Below are positions 17,019 to 25,448 of a stretch of DNA of 64,000 bases, in pieces (positions within the stretch are counted from its first letter, which is position 1; every line of letters begins with the position of its first letter). Position numbers and translations under genes: made by a program. The notes beneath the pieces are model-generated. The model was not told the origin of the DNA and made no database searches. It worked only from the letters and a program-made list of their open reading frames with translations. The stretch is from Verrucomicrobiota bacterium (GTDB taxonomy: Bacteria; Verrucomicrobiota; Verrucomicrobiia; Limisphaerales; UBA1096), in assembly GCA_030749225.1 (NCBI GenBank), contig JASMKO010000062.1, positions 62,001 through 126,000 on the forward strand, written 5' to 3'.

Positions 17019-18565
17019 ACCGCACCAGCATCTTGACCATCACGATGGCAGTCCTAACCGGCGCACTCTCGGCCAAGACCAGACCGAACGTCATCGTTAT
17101 CCTCGGCGATGACATGGGGATTGATTCCGTCTCGGCATTCAACCCGAAGATGAGGATTGAAACACCGGCCATCGATCGACTGGCGAAAGAAGGTATGAGC
17201 TTCATTGATGCCCACTCAACATCCGGCGTCTGTTCGCCCACGCGATACGGGCTGCTGACAGGCCGCTACAACTGGCGTAGCCGGCTCAAGCGCGGGATCG
17301 TGGGACAATGGGAACGCCCTCTGATCGACGACTCGCGCCTCACACTGCCGGAAATGTTTCGCGCGCATGGCTACGCCACCTGCATGATTGGCAAATGGCA
17401 CCTTGGTTGGCATTGGCCGAAAAAAGGAGGCGGCACGACTGAAAAACTGGACGAAATTGATTTCACCAGACCCATCAGTGGGGGGCCAAATACCCACGGC
17501 TTCGACTACTACTTTGGAGATGATGTGCCGAACTGGCCGCCCTACGCGTGGCGCGAGAACGAGAGTCTCCTCGGCAACATTGCCACACAAATGAAACAAG
17601 GCAAGATGGTCGGTGTGTCTGCTGGGCCAGCGGTGACGGAATGGGATTTTGCGGCCGTACTGCTTGAGTACGGCAAGCGCTGCGCGGATTATGTTCGCAG
17701 CCGCAAGGAGAAGAAACAGCCATTCTTCCTCTATTTCCCGATGCCTTCGCCGCACACACCTATCGCTCCGGGTGGTAAATTCAAGGGCATCACTGGCATT
17801 AGCGATTACACCGATTTTTTAGTCGAAACAGACTGGGCCGTCGGTGAAATCATGAAAGCACTGGACGAGACCGAACAGGCAAACAACACCGTTATCATTT
17901 TCACCTGCGACAACGGCACCTCGCCAAAGGCGGACTTTGCGCAACTCGCCCGAGCCGGGGTACACCTGAATGTCAACTGGCGCGGCTGGAAGGCCGATGC
18001 CTATGAGGGCGGCCACCGCGTCCCGTTCATCGTACGCTGGCCTGGTAAAATTCGATCCAACTCGCGCAGCGACGAGACTATCGCGCTCACTGACATCATG
18101 GCCACCTGCGCCGACCTCCTCGGCACCGACCTCCCCATCAATGCCGCCGAGGACAGCGTAAGCCTGTTGCCCGAGTTGCGCGGAGAAAAACTGGAAAAGA
18201 GGCTGCATGACATTGTGATCCATCACTCCGGCAGCGGCCATTTCGCCATCCGCAAGGGCCGGTGGAAATTGCTGCTTTGCCGTGGCTCTGGCGGCTGGAG
18301 TCCCCCACGCGAGGCTGAGGCTGTAAAAAAACAACTGCCGATACTGCAACTTTACAACCTCGCCAACGACCCCAAGGAGTCAAAAAATCTTCATGCCCAA
18401 TATCCGGATAAGGTAAAGGAACTAGTTGGCGAATTGGCCAAAGCATTTCGAAACGGCCGCACCACTCCTGGCCCGCGCCAGAAAAATGAAGGCTGGCCCA
18501 ACACCGTACCAAAACCGGTGCTTCAAAAATTCCCCCAACTCGCCGATCCTAAAATCAAATCATAA
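17015..18565 (+). CDS. Exported arylsulfatase A-like sulfatase
   Basis: A 516-residue sulfatase with a Sec signal of about 20 residues, then RPNVIVILGDDMGIDSVSAF, whose DDMG is the metal-binding Asp pair of arylsulfatases. The signature CSPTR is at residues 73-77, followed by LLTGRYNWRSRLK as in the arylsulfatase A group. GKWHLGWHW and ITFTCDNG-like metal ligands (IIFTCDNGTSP) are present, and the C-terminal subdomain includes a GGWSPPREAE insert seen in planctomycete arylsulfatases. The start overlaps the preceding sulfatase stop (ATGA). The two differ in subfamily, which suggests two different sulfate positions on the same polymer. The substrate is not readable. Confidence 0.94.
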   Translation: MNRTSILTITMAVLTGALSAKTRPNVIVILGDDMGIDSVSAFNPKMRIETPAIDRLAKEGMSFIDAHSTSGVCSPTRYGLLTGRYNWRSRLKRGIVGQWERPLIDDSRLTLPEMFRAHGYATCMIGKWHLGWHWPKKGGGTTEKLDEIDFTRPISGGPNTHGFDYYFGDDVPNWPPYAWRENESLLGNIATQMKQGKMVGVSAGPAVTEWDFAAVLLEYGKRCADYVRSRKEKKQPFFLYFPMPSPHTPIAPGGKFKGITGISDYTDFLVETDWAVGEIMKALDETEQANNTVIIFTCDNGTSPKADFAQLARAGVHLNVNWRGWKADAYEGGHRVPFIVRWPGKIRSNSRSDETIALTDIMATCADLLGTDLPINAAEDSVSLLPELRGEKLEKRLHDIVIHHSGSGHFAIRKGRWKLLLCRGSGGWSPPREAEAVKKQLPILQLYNLANDPKESKNLHAQYPDKVKELVGELAKAFRNGRTTPGPRQKNEGWPNTVPKPVLQKFPQLADPKIKS

Positions 18566-18598
18566 CAACGCACTTGAGCGATACAGCGTTAAAGTGGT

Positions 18599-21298
18599 TT
18601 AATTCAGTAGGTAGGCCACGAGATCGAGGATTTCTTTTTCAGTCAGCGTGTTCACAGTGCCGGGAGGCATGTTGGAGACATTCAGTTTTTTGCGGCTGAC
18701 GATCAAGGACTTGGCCAAGCTCACAGGCGCCGACGTCGCTGTCACGCTCCGCAAACGCACAACAGCATCTGTCTCTTCCTGCGCTTGGCCGAGATGCGTT
18801 TCACCGTTGCTCATGGTGAACTGTTCCATCTCGTACGACTCTGCGATGGTTCGAGACGGCTCAAGGATCGACTCCAACACATCGCGCGGTTTCATACGCT
18901 TAGCCAAGCCATCCAAGTCCGGCCCGACACTGCCCCCGCTCCCCTTTAACCGGTGGCAATGTGCACAGCCAGTCCTTTCAAATGCCCTCCGGCCAGCCGC
19001 CATGGATCGCCCCTTCCCCAGCCTGCCCAACGCCGGCTCAAGGTCGCCCATTGTCCACTTCTTAACGAACACCACACTTGGCTTAAGGCCGTCGATCCAG
19101 TCGCGAAATAAAGCCACCGCCGCCCGATCGACAGCGCCCGACACCAGTGGCGGCATTTGCCCCCGGCCCCTTCGGCCCAACCGCTCCAGCAGCACCGACT
19201 GGCCTGGCGCGCCGGGTGACACAAGCATGGCGTTGGCGATCCCAAACGTGTCGTGCTGCGGCCGCGCCTCGATGAGGTTCATACCATCGCGCTCCGCGGC
19301 CAACTTCAGTTCCATCATAGAATTACCACCACCGGAATGAACGTGACAGGCCGCGCAGTTAATGTGCAGATACGACCGCACCCGCTGTTCTGTGTCCTCT
19401 GCAGGATCGTATGGATTTACCAACTTGTTGCTGTTCCTTAATGGTGTTTTCGGCGCATTGCGGAAGAATCCGGCATGACCAAGCGTCCGGAGTTGGTTGT
19501 CGGTGACCAGACCATAGGTGTGGTCCCGGTTCAGATTCATTCCGGTGATGCCAAGGATGTACCCGGCCGCTCGACCATGGCAAACCATGCAGTCTGCACG
19601 ACTTGGAAAGACCCAGTCCTGCCGGCGAAACCCACCAAGTGATGCTGAATCCTCCACACGATAGGTCGCCACGCCACCCTCACGCGGCATCAACTCTGCG
19701 TCGGTCTGCTCCTCGTTCCACCGGTAGGAATAGCCGTTCCATTCCTTCTGCTGAAGCAACAAAATCCTAGTTTCTACAAGGAACGGTCTGGCACTTCCGC
19801 TGGGATGCTCACGGTTCAATGTCAAGGTCTGCACTAGAGCAGTTCCCTCCGGAAATGCCCAGGCACTCGACCGGCTAAACCCGACCGGCTTGGCATTAGG
19901 AACTGCCATCGCGCGCTCAACCATGGCCCCATCATTCCACGCGGGTGCGACTACCGAGTAGTCAATCACTCCCGGATGCAACTTGTGTCCTGCCGTGTCA
20001 GTGAACAAGCCCGTATCGCTCAGACGGATGGCAAAAGGTTCCCGCGAACGGTTTTGTGGACGGGCCTTTAGCCGGTAAAACCCACTGGAGTGATCGACTA
20101 TCAGCACCTCCCCCGAGTGCGTCTCAGCAAACCCAGCAATCGCCAACGAAGTGTCAGCAAGTTCCCGGTGCAACACCACCGCCTGTCCGTCGTGCCGGAT
20201 GCCCCAGATCTTACCAGTGCTGTAGTCGCCGTAAAGGTACTGCCCGCGCAATGCCGGCCACTTAGAACCGCGGTACACAACACCACCAGTGATCGAACGC
20301 GCTTCGGAATGTGGATGCTCGGCCGTTGGTAACGTCAACGGATGCGGCCCGAGTTTGCGGTTAAGGTAAAATGGGTGGCTCCCCTCATAAACGCTCCAGC
20401 CGTAATTTTCGCCAGAGCGAACCAGATGCACAGTCTCCCACAAATCTTGGCCGTTGTTGCCTACCCAAACCTGGCCGGTTTGCTCATCAGCGGTGAGACG
20501 CCAGGGATTGCGTAGGCCGTAGGCGAACAACTCTGGTCGCGCGCCAGGCAGACCAACAAACGGGTTGTCAGGCGGCACTGAATACGGCTTGTCCGTAGTA
20601 CTGTTACGGACGTCAACGCGCAGCACACCACCCAGCAGATCACCTAAAGTCTGCCCGGATACCCATTGGTCAGAGTCGCTAGTGCCGTCACCTGTTGAAA
20701 TGTAAAGCATCCCGTCTCGGCCGAATGCGAGGCCACCCCCGTCATGCCCACGGGATTCCCACTCGAGAATGACATGCTCGGTATTGGGATCAATCACCGA
20801 TGCCGAATCTGACGGAACGGCGACCCGCGAAATACGATTCCCCTTCCCGCCACCGAACCGGTCCAAACGCTGGTTCGTAAACAGGTAAAGATGACCGTTT
20901 CGCCGGTAGCTAGGGTCAAAACAAAACGAATAGGCATTGCGACCCTCCAAATCCATCAGGTGGTCTAGCTCCTTCACCACCGGATCATCGCGGAACGCAA
21001 CCAGTCCAGCCGGTTGGCCGTTCGCCCCGTTCAACATCGCAAACAGCCGATCGCTCCCCGGCTCGGGGGCGATGAACATGGGTGCAGTGCAGACGAGGTT
21101 TGTGTACACCGGCTCGACCGAATACGGCGGCGGCGGTTCCGGGGTGCCCACGAGTCGACTGTTTTCCCAGCGCTCCAGCTTGGCCAAGCCATATGGTTTC
21201 TCCACCTGCGCAATGATCGCTTGCGCAAAGCACAGCCAGACAGTCATTAAAAAAATGCCACAGACGAACGATTTCAACGAAGATTTGAACCGGAGCAT
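18599..21298 (-). CDS. Tri-haem PQQ-type sugar dehydrogenase-like protein
   Basis: An 899-residue exported protein. After a signal peptide (about 1-30) comes a soluble-glucose-dehydrogenase-like six-bladed propeller (about 55-400; GHDGGGLAFGRDGMLYISTGDGT, FAYGLRNPWRLT, NNGQDLWETVHLV). A middle region (about 410-770) has LSDTGLFTD and two haem motifs, CMVCH at 570-574 and CAACH at 648-652. The C-terminal cytochrome domain carries CAHCH at 778-782 and the EPSRTIAESYE and MPPG segments of the PVC putative haem-binding domain. Three haems with a propeller in one chain imply oxidation of a sugar or aldehyde with direct electron transfer outward. Which substrate, and whether PQQ is bound, is not shown. 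It lies 63 bases after scpA on the same strand. Confidence 0.9.
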   Translation of the reverse strand: MLRFKSSLKSFVCGIFLMTVWLCFAQAIIAQVEKPYGLAKLERWENSRLVGTPEPPPPYSVEPVYTNLVCTAPMFIAPEPGSDRLFAMLNGANGQPAGLVAFRDDPVVKELDHLMDLEGRNAYSFCFDPSYRRNGHLYLFTNQRLDRFGGGKGNRISRVAVPSDSASVIDPNTEHVILEWESRGHDGGGLAFGRDGMLYISTGDGTSDSDQWVSGQTLGDLLGGVLRVDVRNSTTDKPYSVPPDNPFVGLPGARPELFAYGLRNPWRLTADEQTGQVWVGNNGQDLWETVHLVRSGENYGWSVYEGSHPFYLNRKLGPHPLTLPTAEHPHSEARSITGGVVYRGSKWPALRGQYLYGDYSTGKIWGIRHDGQAVVLHRELADTSLAIAGFAETHSGEVLIVDHSSGFYRLKARPQNRSREPFAIRLSDTGLFTDTAGHKLHPGVIDYSVVAPAWNDGAMVERAMAVPNAKPVGFSRSSAWAFPEGTALVQTLTLNREHPSGSARPFLVETRILLLQQKEWNGYSYRWNEEQTDAELMPREGGVATYRVEDSASLGGFRRQDWVFPSRADCMVCHGRAAGYILGITGMNLNRDHTYGLVTDNQLRTLGHAGFFRNAPKTPLRNSNKLVNPYDPAEDTEQRVRSYLHINCAACHVHSGGGNSMMELKLAAERDGMNLIEARPQHDTFGIANAMLVSPGAPGQSVLLERLGRRGRGQMPPLVSGAVDRAAVALFRDWIDGLKPSVVFVKKWTMGDLEPALGRLGKGRSMAAGRRAFERTGCAHCHRLKGSGGSVGPDLDGLAKRMKPRDVLESILEPSRTIAESYEMEQFTMSNGETHLGQAQEETDAVVRLRSVTATSAPVSLAKSLIVSRKKLNVSNMPPGTVNTLTEKEILDLVAYLLN

Positions 21299-21361
21299 GG
21301 CCGGAGAAGCTAGTGGCAGTGGTGCCCCCGGGCAAGAGCAAGCGTGCGCGTAGACGGCCGG

Positions 21362-22546
21362 CTAAAACACCGCCCAGCAGAGGAGGATCGTCACGACCAG
21401 CAGGATCGCCGAGGCGATGACGCGATCCCTCGTGGGGTACTCGAGATTCAGTTCATCCGTCCACGGGCGGGGCCGAGCGCGCCTAACCAAGCGCTTGGCG
21501 TCACTCCGGCCAACTTCGGTAGCCAACGGCAATTCGCGGAGGTTGGGATCGTCGTACGCCTCTCCCTCGAGCTCATCCGGAGGCTTGAAAGTCAGCGGCT
21601 CGTCTTCCTTATGCGCCAGTTCGCCGACCGCCATCGTCAACGCCCCGGCCGCTCCAGCTGCCTGGGCACCCAGACTGGCGGTCTTGGCCACGACCGTCGA
21701 ACCCTTCCTTTGCGTATCGGCGTCGCCCGTTTCCGGGTGGGCAGCGGAGAACGCAACCGACTCGGCCTCGGCCGGTTCCTCGGAGCTAGCGCCTGCGCGC
21801 TGCTCCTCCAGTGGTGGTTGCGCCAACTCGATCTCCCCGAAGCGTTTACCCTGTTTGGCGACCAACTGCTTTAGCTTGGCCAACTCCAGCACGGCAAGAA
21901 ACGTCGTGATGATTTCAAGCCGGCTCCTAGCCGATTCAAACAGCTCGGTAAAACGCACCGTCTCGCGTTGCGACAGGATTTCCCGGATAAGCGCGATCTT
22001 CTCGGTAACGGACCATTGATCCGCGACGATCTCACCTGTTCTGTTGGCGCGTCGTTTTTCGGTCTCATCGAAGCGTTGGAGCACCTTGTTGACCGCATCG
22101 ATCAAGTCGAAGATCGAGGCGGCTTCCGGTGCATCCGGCTGCAGCGGCGGCACTTTGGGATTGGCCCCCTGCCGGTCGAAGCTCTGTTCCCGCTCCCATG
22201 CCATCCGCTGAAAGTCAGCCGCAGCGTCCTTGAATTTCCGATACTCAACAAGCTGCCGGATCAGGTCCCAACGCGGATCCTCCTCCTCATCCTCCTCGGA
22301 GATTACCTGCTGATCCACCGGGAGCAACTCCTTGCTCTTGATGTACATGAGCGCGGAGGCCATGACAATGAACTCGCCGGCCAACTCGAGGTCGAGCTGC
22401 TTCATCAGGTCGACATAGGCGCAGAACTGGTCGGCCAGATTGACCATGTCCACCTCGTAGATGTCGACCTCCTCCTTGCGAACCAGGTGCAGCAACAGAT
22501 CGAGCGGTCCCTCGAACACCTCGAACTGGTACCGCAACTCGCTCAT
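21362..22546 (-). CDS. scpA: Segregation and condensation protein A with C-terminal membrane tail
   Basis: The N-terminal 250 residues are a clear ScpA, the kleisin of the SMC condensin complex: FEVFEGPLDLLLHLVRKEEVDIYE at the start, ELAGEFIVMASALMYIKSKELLP, and the C-terminal winged-helix part (TTFLAVLELAKLKQLVAKQGKRFGEIEL). Usual ScpA proteins have about 250 residues and are soluble. This one has 394: an Ala/Glu-rich linker, a basic segment (about 345-365) and a last 20 residues (about 375-394, IASAILLVVTILLCWAVF) that form a strong predicted membrane helix ending at the C-terminus. It would thus be tail-anchored in the inner membrane. It overlaps the PPP phosphatase gene upstream by 4 bases. 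scpB and smc are not in the window. Confidence 0.9.
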   Translation of the reverse strand: MSELRYQFEVFEGPLDLLLHLVRKEEVDIYEVDMVNLADQFCAYVDLMKQLDLELAGEFIVMASALMYIKSKELLPVDQQVISEEDEEEDPRWDLIRQLVEYRKFKDAAADFQRMAWEREQSFDRQGANPKVPPLQPDAPEAASIFDLIDAVNKVLQRFDETEKRRANRTGEIVADQWSVTEKIALIREILSQRETVRFTELFESARSRLEIITTFLAVLELAKLKQLVAKQGKRFGEIELAQPPLEEQRAGASSEEPAEAESVAFSAAHPETGDADTQRKGSTVVAKTASLGAQAAGAAGALTMAVGELAHKEDEPLTFKPPDELEGEAYDDPNLRELPLATEVGRSDAKRLVRRARPRPWTDELNLEYPTRDRVIASAILLVVTILLCWAVF

Positions 22547-24042
22547 TGGCCTGCCGGAACGGACTCGAGAATGGGTACTGCCTGATTGACAACCTGTAAC
22601 TTCCAGTCGGCAAATGCCTTCCCAGTGGTCAAGACGCCGTACGTGTCGAACTTGTAGCTATTGCCACGGCCGTAGTAGCTGTCCGGAGAAACGTTGAAGG
22701 TCCACACCGAACCGTCCTTCAGCAGCCGCTCGGTGCCATGTTCCAGTTTGCACTCGGCACGAAGTACGGCCGCCGAGGCGTTAGCGTGGGTCAAGCGGTC
22801 ATTCTCGTGCCAATGCCGAAACAGGCCGTTGCCTGCGATGAGGCGGCGCATCATCGGGTTGACCGCAGAGGAATGCTGGTGCGCCCGAAAGACACCACGC
22901 ACCTTGGCCGTCATTCCGGCAGAGGCGTCTAGGACAATTCGCGTGCCAGCCTTGCCGTAAACGAAGCCGCGCCCCTCCATGTAACCGAGTCCCGGCTCGC
23001 TCGCGAACACGGTGAAGTCGTTCCACATGAACCCGTTGATCATCGGCAACATTGGTGCAAGCGGTGTATAGTCCCGAATCGTGGTTTTCAGGAATTCCCG
23101 GCGTGCGGCATCGGCCGAGGTAAGCAGGCCAGGGTGTTTTGAAAGGAACGTGCCCCCGGTCATCTGGCCCAGCAACTGGTACGCGACTGCCGGCTTGCCA
23201 TCAAGCAACGTGCCCGGCAGAAATCCCGGCTCCATGCCGCCATGGTTGCACTGCAGAAAATCCGTATCGCTGCCGACGTAAATCACCACCGGAAAAAAAT
23301 CGTACAGCCGACCGATCAGCGCCGGGTTGAACTGGTTCCCGTATTTCTTCTGACACTCAGCGATGAATCCGTACCGGGGAATCATCTGCACATCCTCGTG
23401 ATTGCCACGCGCCATGAAGACCTGTTCCGGGTTGGCCAGCTTAAGCCGCAGCAGTGTGTACAGCACCTCGATACCGTAGTTGCCGCGGTCCGTGTAATCG
23501 CCGAGAAACACCATGTAGCTGTTCGGCTTGGCCAAGCGGAAGCCGTCCAATGTCCCGGCCTGGTTGAGTGAATCAAGAATGGCGATGAATGAGTGGATGT
23601 CGCCGTGAAAATCGCCGTGGAAAACCACCTTGCTGCCGGATGGCACCTGCAACTTTTGCGCGAACGGCTGAAACGGAATCGGCGGCCTCAGGAAATAGGC
23701 GCGGTTGGTGTTGAAAAACTCGTCCACATTGGGCTTGGATCCAACCCAATTTCCGGCGGGACTCATCGAGCCGTTCCGGAATGACTCAAACACCGCCCTT
23801 AATGCGCTGTCCACCTCCGCGAACGAAGGTAGCGCTGTCTCTAACCGGGTCACCGATGCTTGGCCAAGCAGCAAGCGGTTGCTGGGCAGCTTGGCACAAG
23901 CAGCCCGCCATTGGGCAAACCCGGGATACTTGGCAGACCGATAGGCGTTCCCTTCCGCCGGGGTGTTTTGTGGCAGGCCGAGCGCCAGCAACAACAGCAG
24001 TTGCGCAATCTTTTTCCGGGGGTGGCTTCTCCTTGGTCGCAT
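22543..24042 (-). CDS. Exported PPP-type metallophosphatase
   Basis: A 499-residue protein from the ATG at 24042. That start is chosen because it is followed by a basic residue cluster and a hydrophobic signal (KKIAQLLLLLALGLP); the open frame further upstream runs back over the divergent PQQ-propeller gene. The catalytic domain has the PPP-family motifs in order: GDFHGDIHS, FLGDYTDRGNYG and RGNHED, then a later CNHGG and RAHQHSS. These are ligands of a two-metal centre. It would hydrolyse phosphate mono- or diesters, possibly phosphoprotein, outside the cytoplasm. Its 3' end overlaps scpA by 4 bases, an unusual pairing of an exported enzyme with a chromosome-segregation gene. It holds exact palindrome copies at 23527 and 23859. 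Confidence 0.85.
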   Translation of the reverse strand: MRPRRSHPRKKIAQLLLLLALGLPQNTPAEGNAYRSAKYPGFAQWRAACAKLPSNRLLLGQASVTRLETALPSFAEVDSALRAVFESFRNGSMSPAGNWVGSKPNVDEFFNTNRAYFLRPPIPFQPFAQKLQVPSGSKVVFHGDFHGDIHSFIAILDSLNQAGTLDGFRLAKPNSYMVFLGDYTDRGNYGIEVLYTLLRLKLANPEQVFMARGNHEDVQMIPRYGFIAECQKKYGNQFNPALIGRLYDFFPVVIYVGSDTDFLQCNHGGMEPGFLPGTLLDGKPAVAYQLLGQMTGGTFLSKHPGLLTSADAARREFLKTTIRDYTPLAPMLPMINGFMWNDFTVFASEPGLGYMEGRGFVYGKAGTRIVLDASAGMTAKVRGVFRAHQHSSAVNPMMRRLIAGNGLFRHWHENDRLTHANASAAVLRAECKLEHGTERLLKDGSVWTFNVSPDSYYGRGNSYKFDTYGVLTTGKAFADWKLQVVNQAVPILESVPAGQ

Positions 24043-24151
24043 CTTCCAGCCGGTCTCGGAAAGAGTGCGCCCGCCAACTCTCCCAGACAAGCCAAAAGGA
24101 AAGCATTGCGCCATATCCCTGCACCGCCTAGTTTTTGCCGACCTGACCACC

Positions 24152-25420
24152 ATGAAAACCGGTTTATTCCAAAAATTCATCATAGGATGGACGGCCCCTG
24201 TCGCAATGCTATTCGGGGTGTTGAGCGTCTCCGCCAAAGACTGGCCCCAATGGCGTGGCCCCAGCTCAAACGGCCACGTGGCCAAGGGCGAATTGCTCCC
24301 TGGCAAACTGGGTGATTCGCCCAGAATCCTCTGGCGCATAGCGACAGGCCCCGGCCATTCCGCGCCGGTCACACAGGGCAACCTGCTGGCCATCTCCGAA
24401 GAACAGGGCGACGACGAGGTGCTGCGACTCCTCGACAAACGCACCGGCCGAGAACTGTGGAAAAAACCGTACGGGCAAACCTACGCGGATGACGGTTTCG
24501 GCGCCGGCCCACGCTGCGCACCGCTGTTCGATGGCGATCGGATATATGTGCAAACATGCCGGGGCAAGCTGAGTTGCCTAAAGGTCAAGGATGGCTCCAT
24601 TGTTTGGGACGTCGATTACCAAAAAAAATTCAAGGTCAAGTGGATCAAGAACAAAAGTCAAAACGAAGCCGCGGCAGCACGACGGGGCTACAGCGGAACG
24701 CCGCTGATCGATGGAAACCATCTCATCTGCCAAGTCGGAGGCGAACCCGGAACAGGTGTGGTTTGCTTTGACAAACTAACTGGCAACTTCATATGGAAAT
24801 CCCAGGATGACCTGGCCAGTTTTGCCAGCCCATTGATCACAACCCTTGCCGGCAAGCGGCAATTCGTCACGCTTGCAACCGAGAAGATTTTCAGCGTCGA
24901 TATTGAGAACGGCGAACTCCTCTGGAGCCAACCCGTTCCCACACTCTACTTTCGCAACGTCGTCACGCCCATCGCCGCCGGCAACAGCGTGATCACGGCC
25001 TCCCACTCTGAGGGCATGCTTTGCATGGGCGGCAGCGGCAGCAACGGCAAAGCCAACCGGAAATGGAAGGACGCAAATCTCAAGATCAACCTTGCCACCC
25101 CGGTTGTCGTGGGAAGTAACCTGTACAGCTTCGCCGAGAAGGATCGGTTTATCTGTGTTGACACCACCACGGGAAAATTGAACTGGGAGGAACGCGGCTT
25201 TGGCAAATTTTACGCCTCGACGCTGACTGACGGCAATCGAATGCTGGTACTCGGCCAACAGGGTGAGTTGGTCTTGCTGAATATCAACCCGCAGAAATAC
25301 GAGGAACTGGATCGAATGCAGGTCTGCGGCAAAACCTGGAGCTTCCCGGCTTACGCCGGTGGGCAACTCTTCGTCCGCGACCAAAACAGCCTGCAGTGCA
25401 TCCAACTGAGAGGCGACTAA
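24152..25420 (+). CDS. Exported PQQ-binding-like beta-propeller protein
   Basis: A 422-residue protein from the ATG at 24152, chosen because it gives a signal peptide of about 28 residues ending SVSA and then DWPQWRGPSSNG, the usual N-terminus of mature PQQ-like propeller proteins in PVC bacteria. Several propeller repeats follow (LLDKRTGRELWKKPYG, LKVKDGSIVWDVDY, FDKLTGNFIWKS, VDIENGELLWSQP, VDTTTGKLNWEE). There are no haem motifs, so no cytochrome domain is attached. PQQ binding is not shown; such proteins often serve as scaffolds or outer-membrane assembly factors of the BamB type. It is transcribed divergently from the PPP phosphatase across a 109-base spacer with no clear promoter. Confidence 0.88.
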   Translation: MKTGLFQKFIIGWTAPVAMLFGVLSVSAKDWPQWRGPSSNGHVAKGELLPGKLGDSPRILWRIATGPGHSAPVTQGNLLAISEEQGDDEVLRLLDKRTGRELWKKPYGQTYADDGFGAGPRCAPLFDGDRIYVQTCRGKLSCLKVKDGSIVWDVDYQKKFKVKWIKNKSQNEAAAARRGYSGTPLIDGNHLICQVGGEPGTGVVCFDKLTGNFIWKSQDDLASFASPLITTLAGKRQFVTLATEKIFSVDIENGELLWSQPVPTLYFRNVVTPIAAGNSVITASHSEGMLCMGGSGSNGKANRKWKDANLKINLATPVVVGSNLYSFAEKDRFICVDTTTGKLNWEERGFGKFYASTLTDGNRMLVLGQQGELVLLNINPQKYEELDRMQVCGKTWSFPAYAGGQLFVRDQNSLQCIQLRGD

Positions 25421-25448
25421 CCCGCTTAACCAAGCGCCTGGCCGGAGA

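Noticed and set aside
23963-24151. Upstream extension of the PQQ-propeller frame
   Set aside because: It overlaps the divergent phosphatase gene; the ATG at 24152 starts a normal signal peptide.
24043-24444. Upstream extension of the PPP phosphatase frame
   Set aside because: It overlaps the signal peptide and first domain of the divergent PQQ-propeller gene and has no signal peptide itself; the ATG at 24042 gives a proper one.
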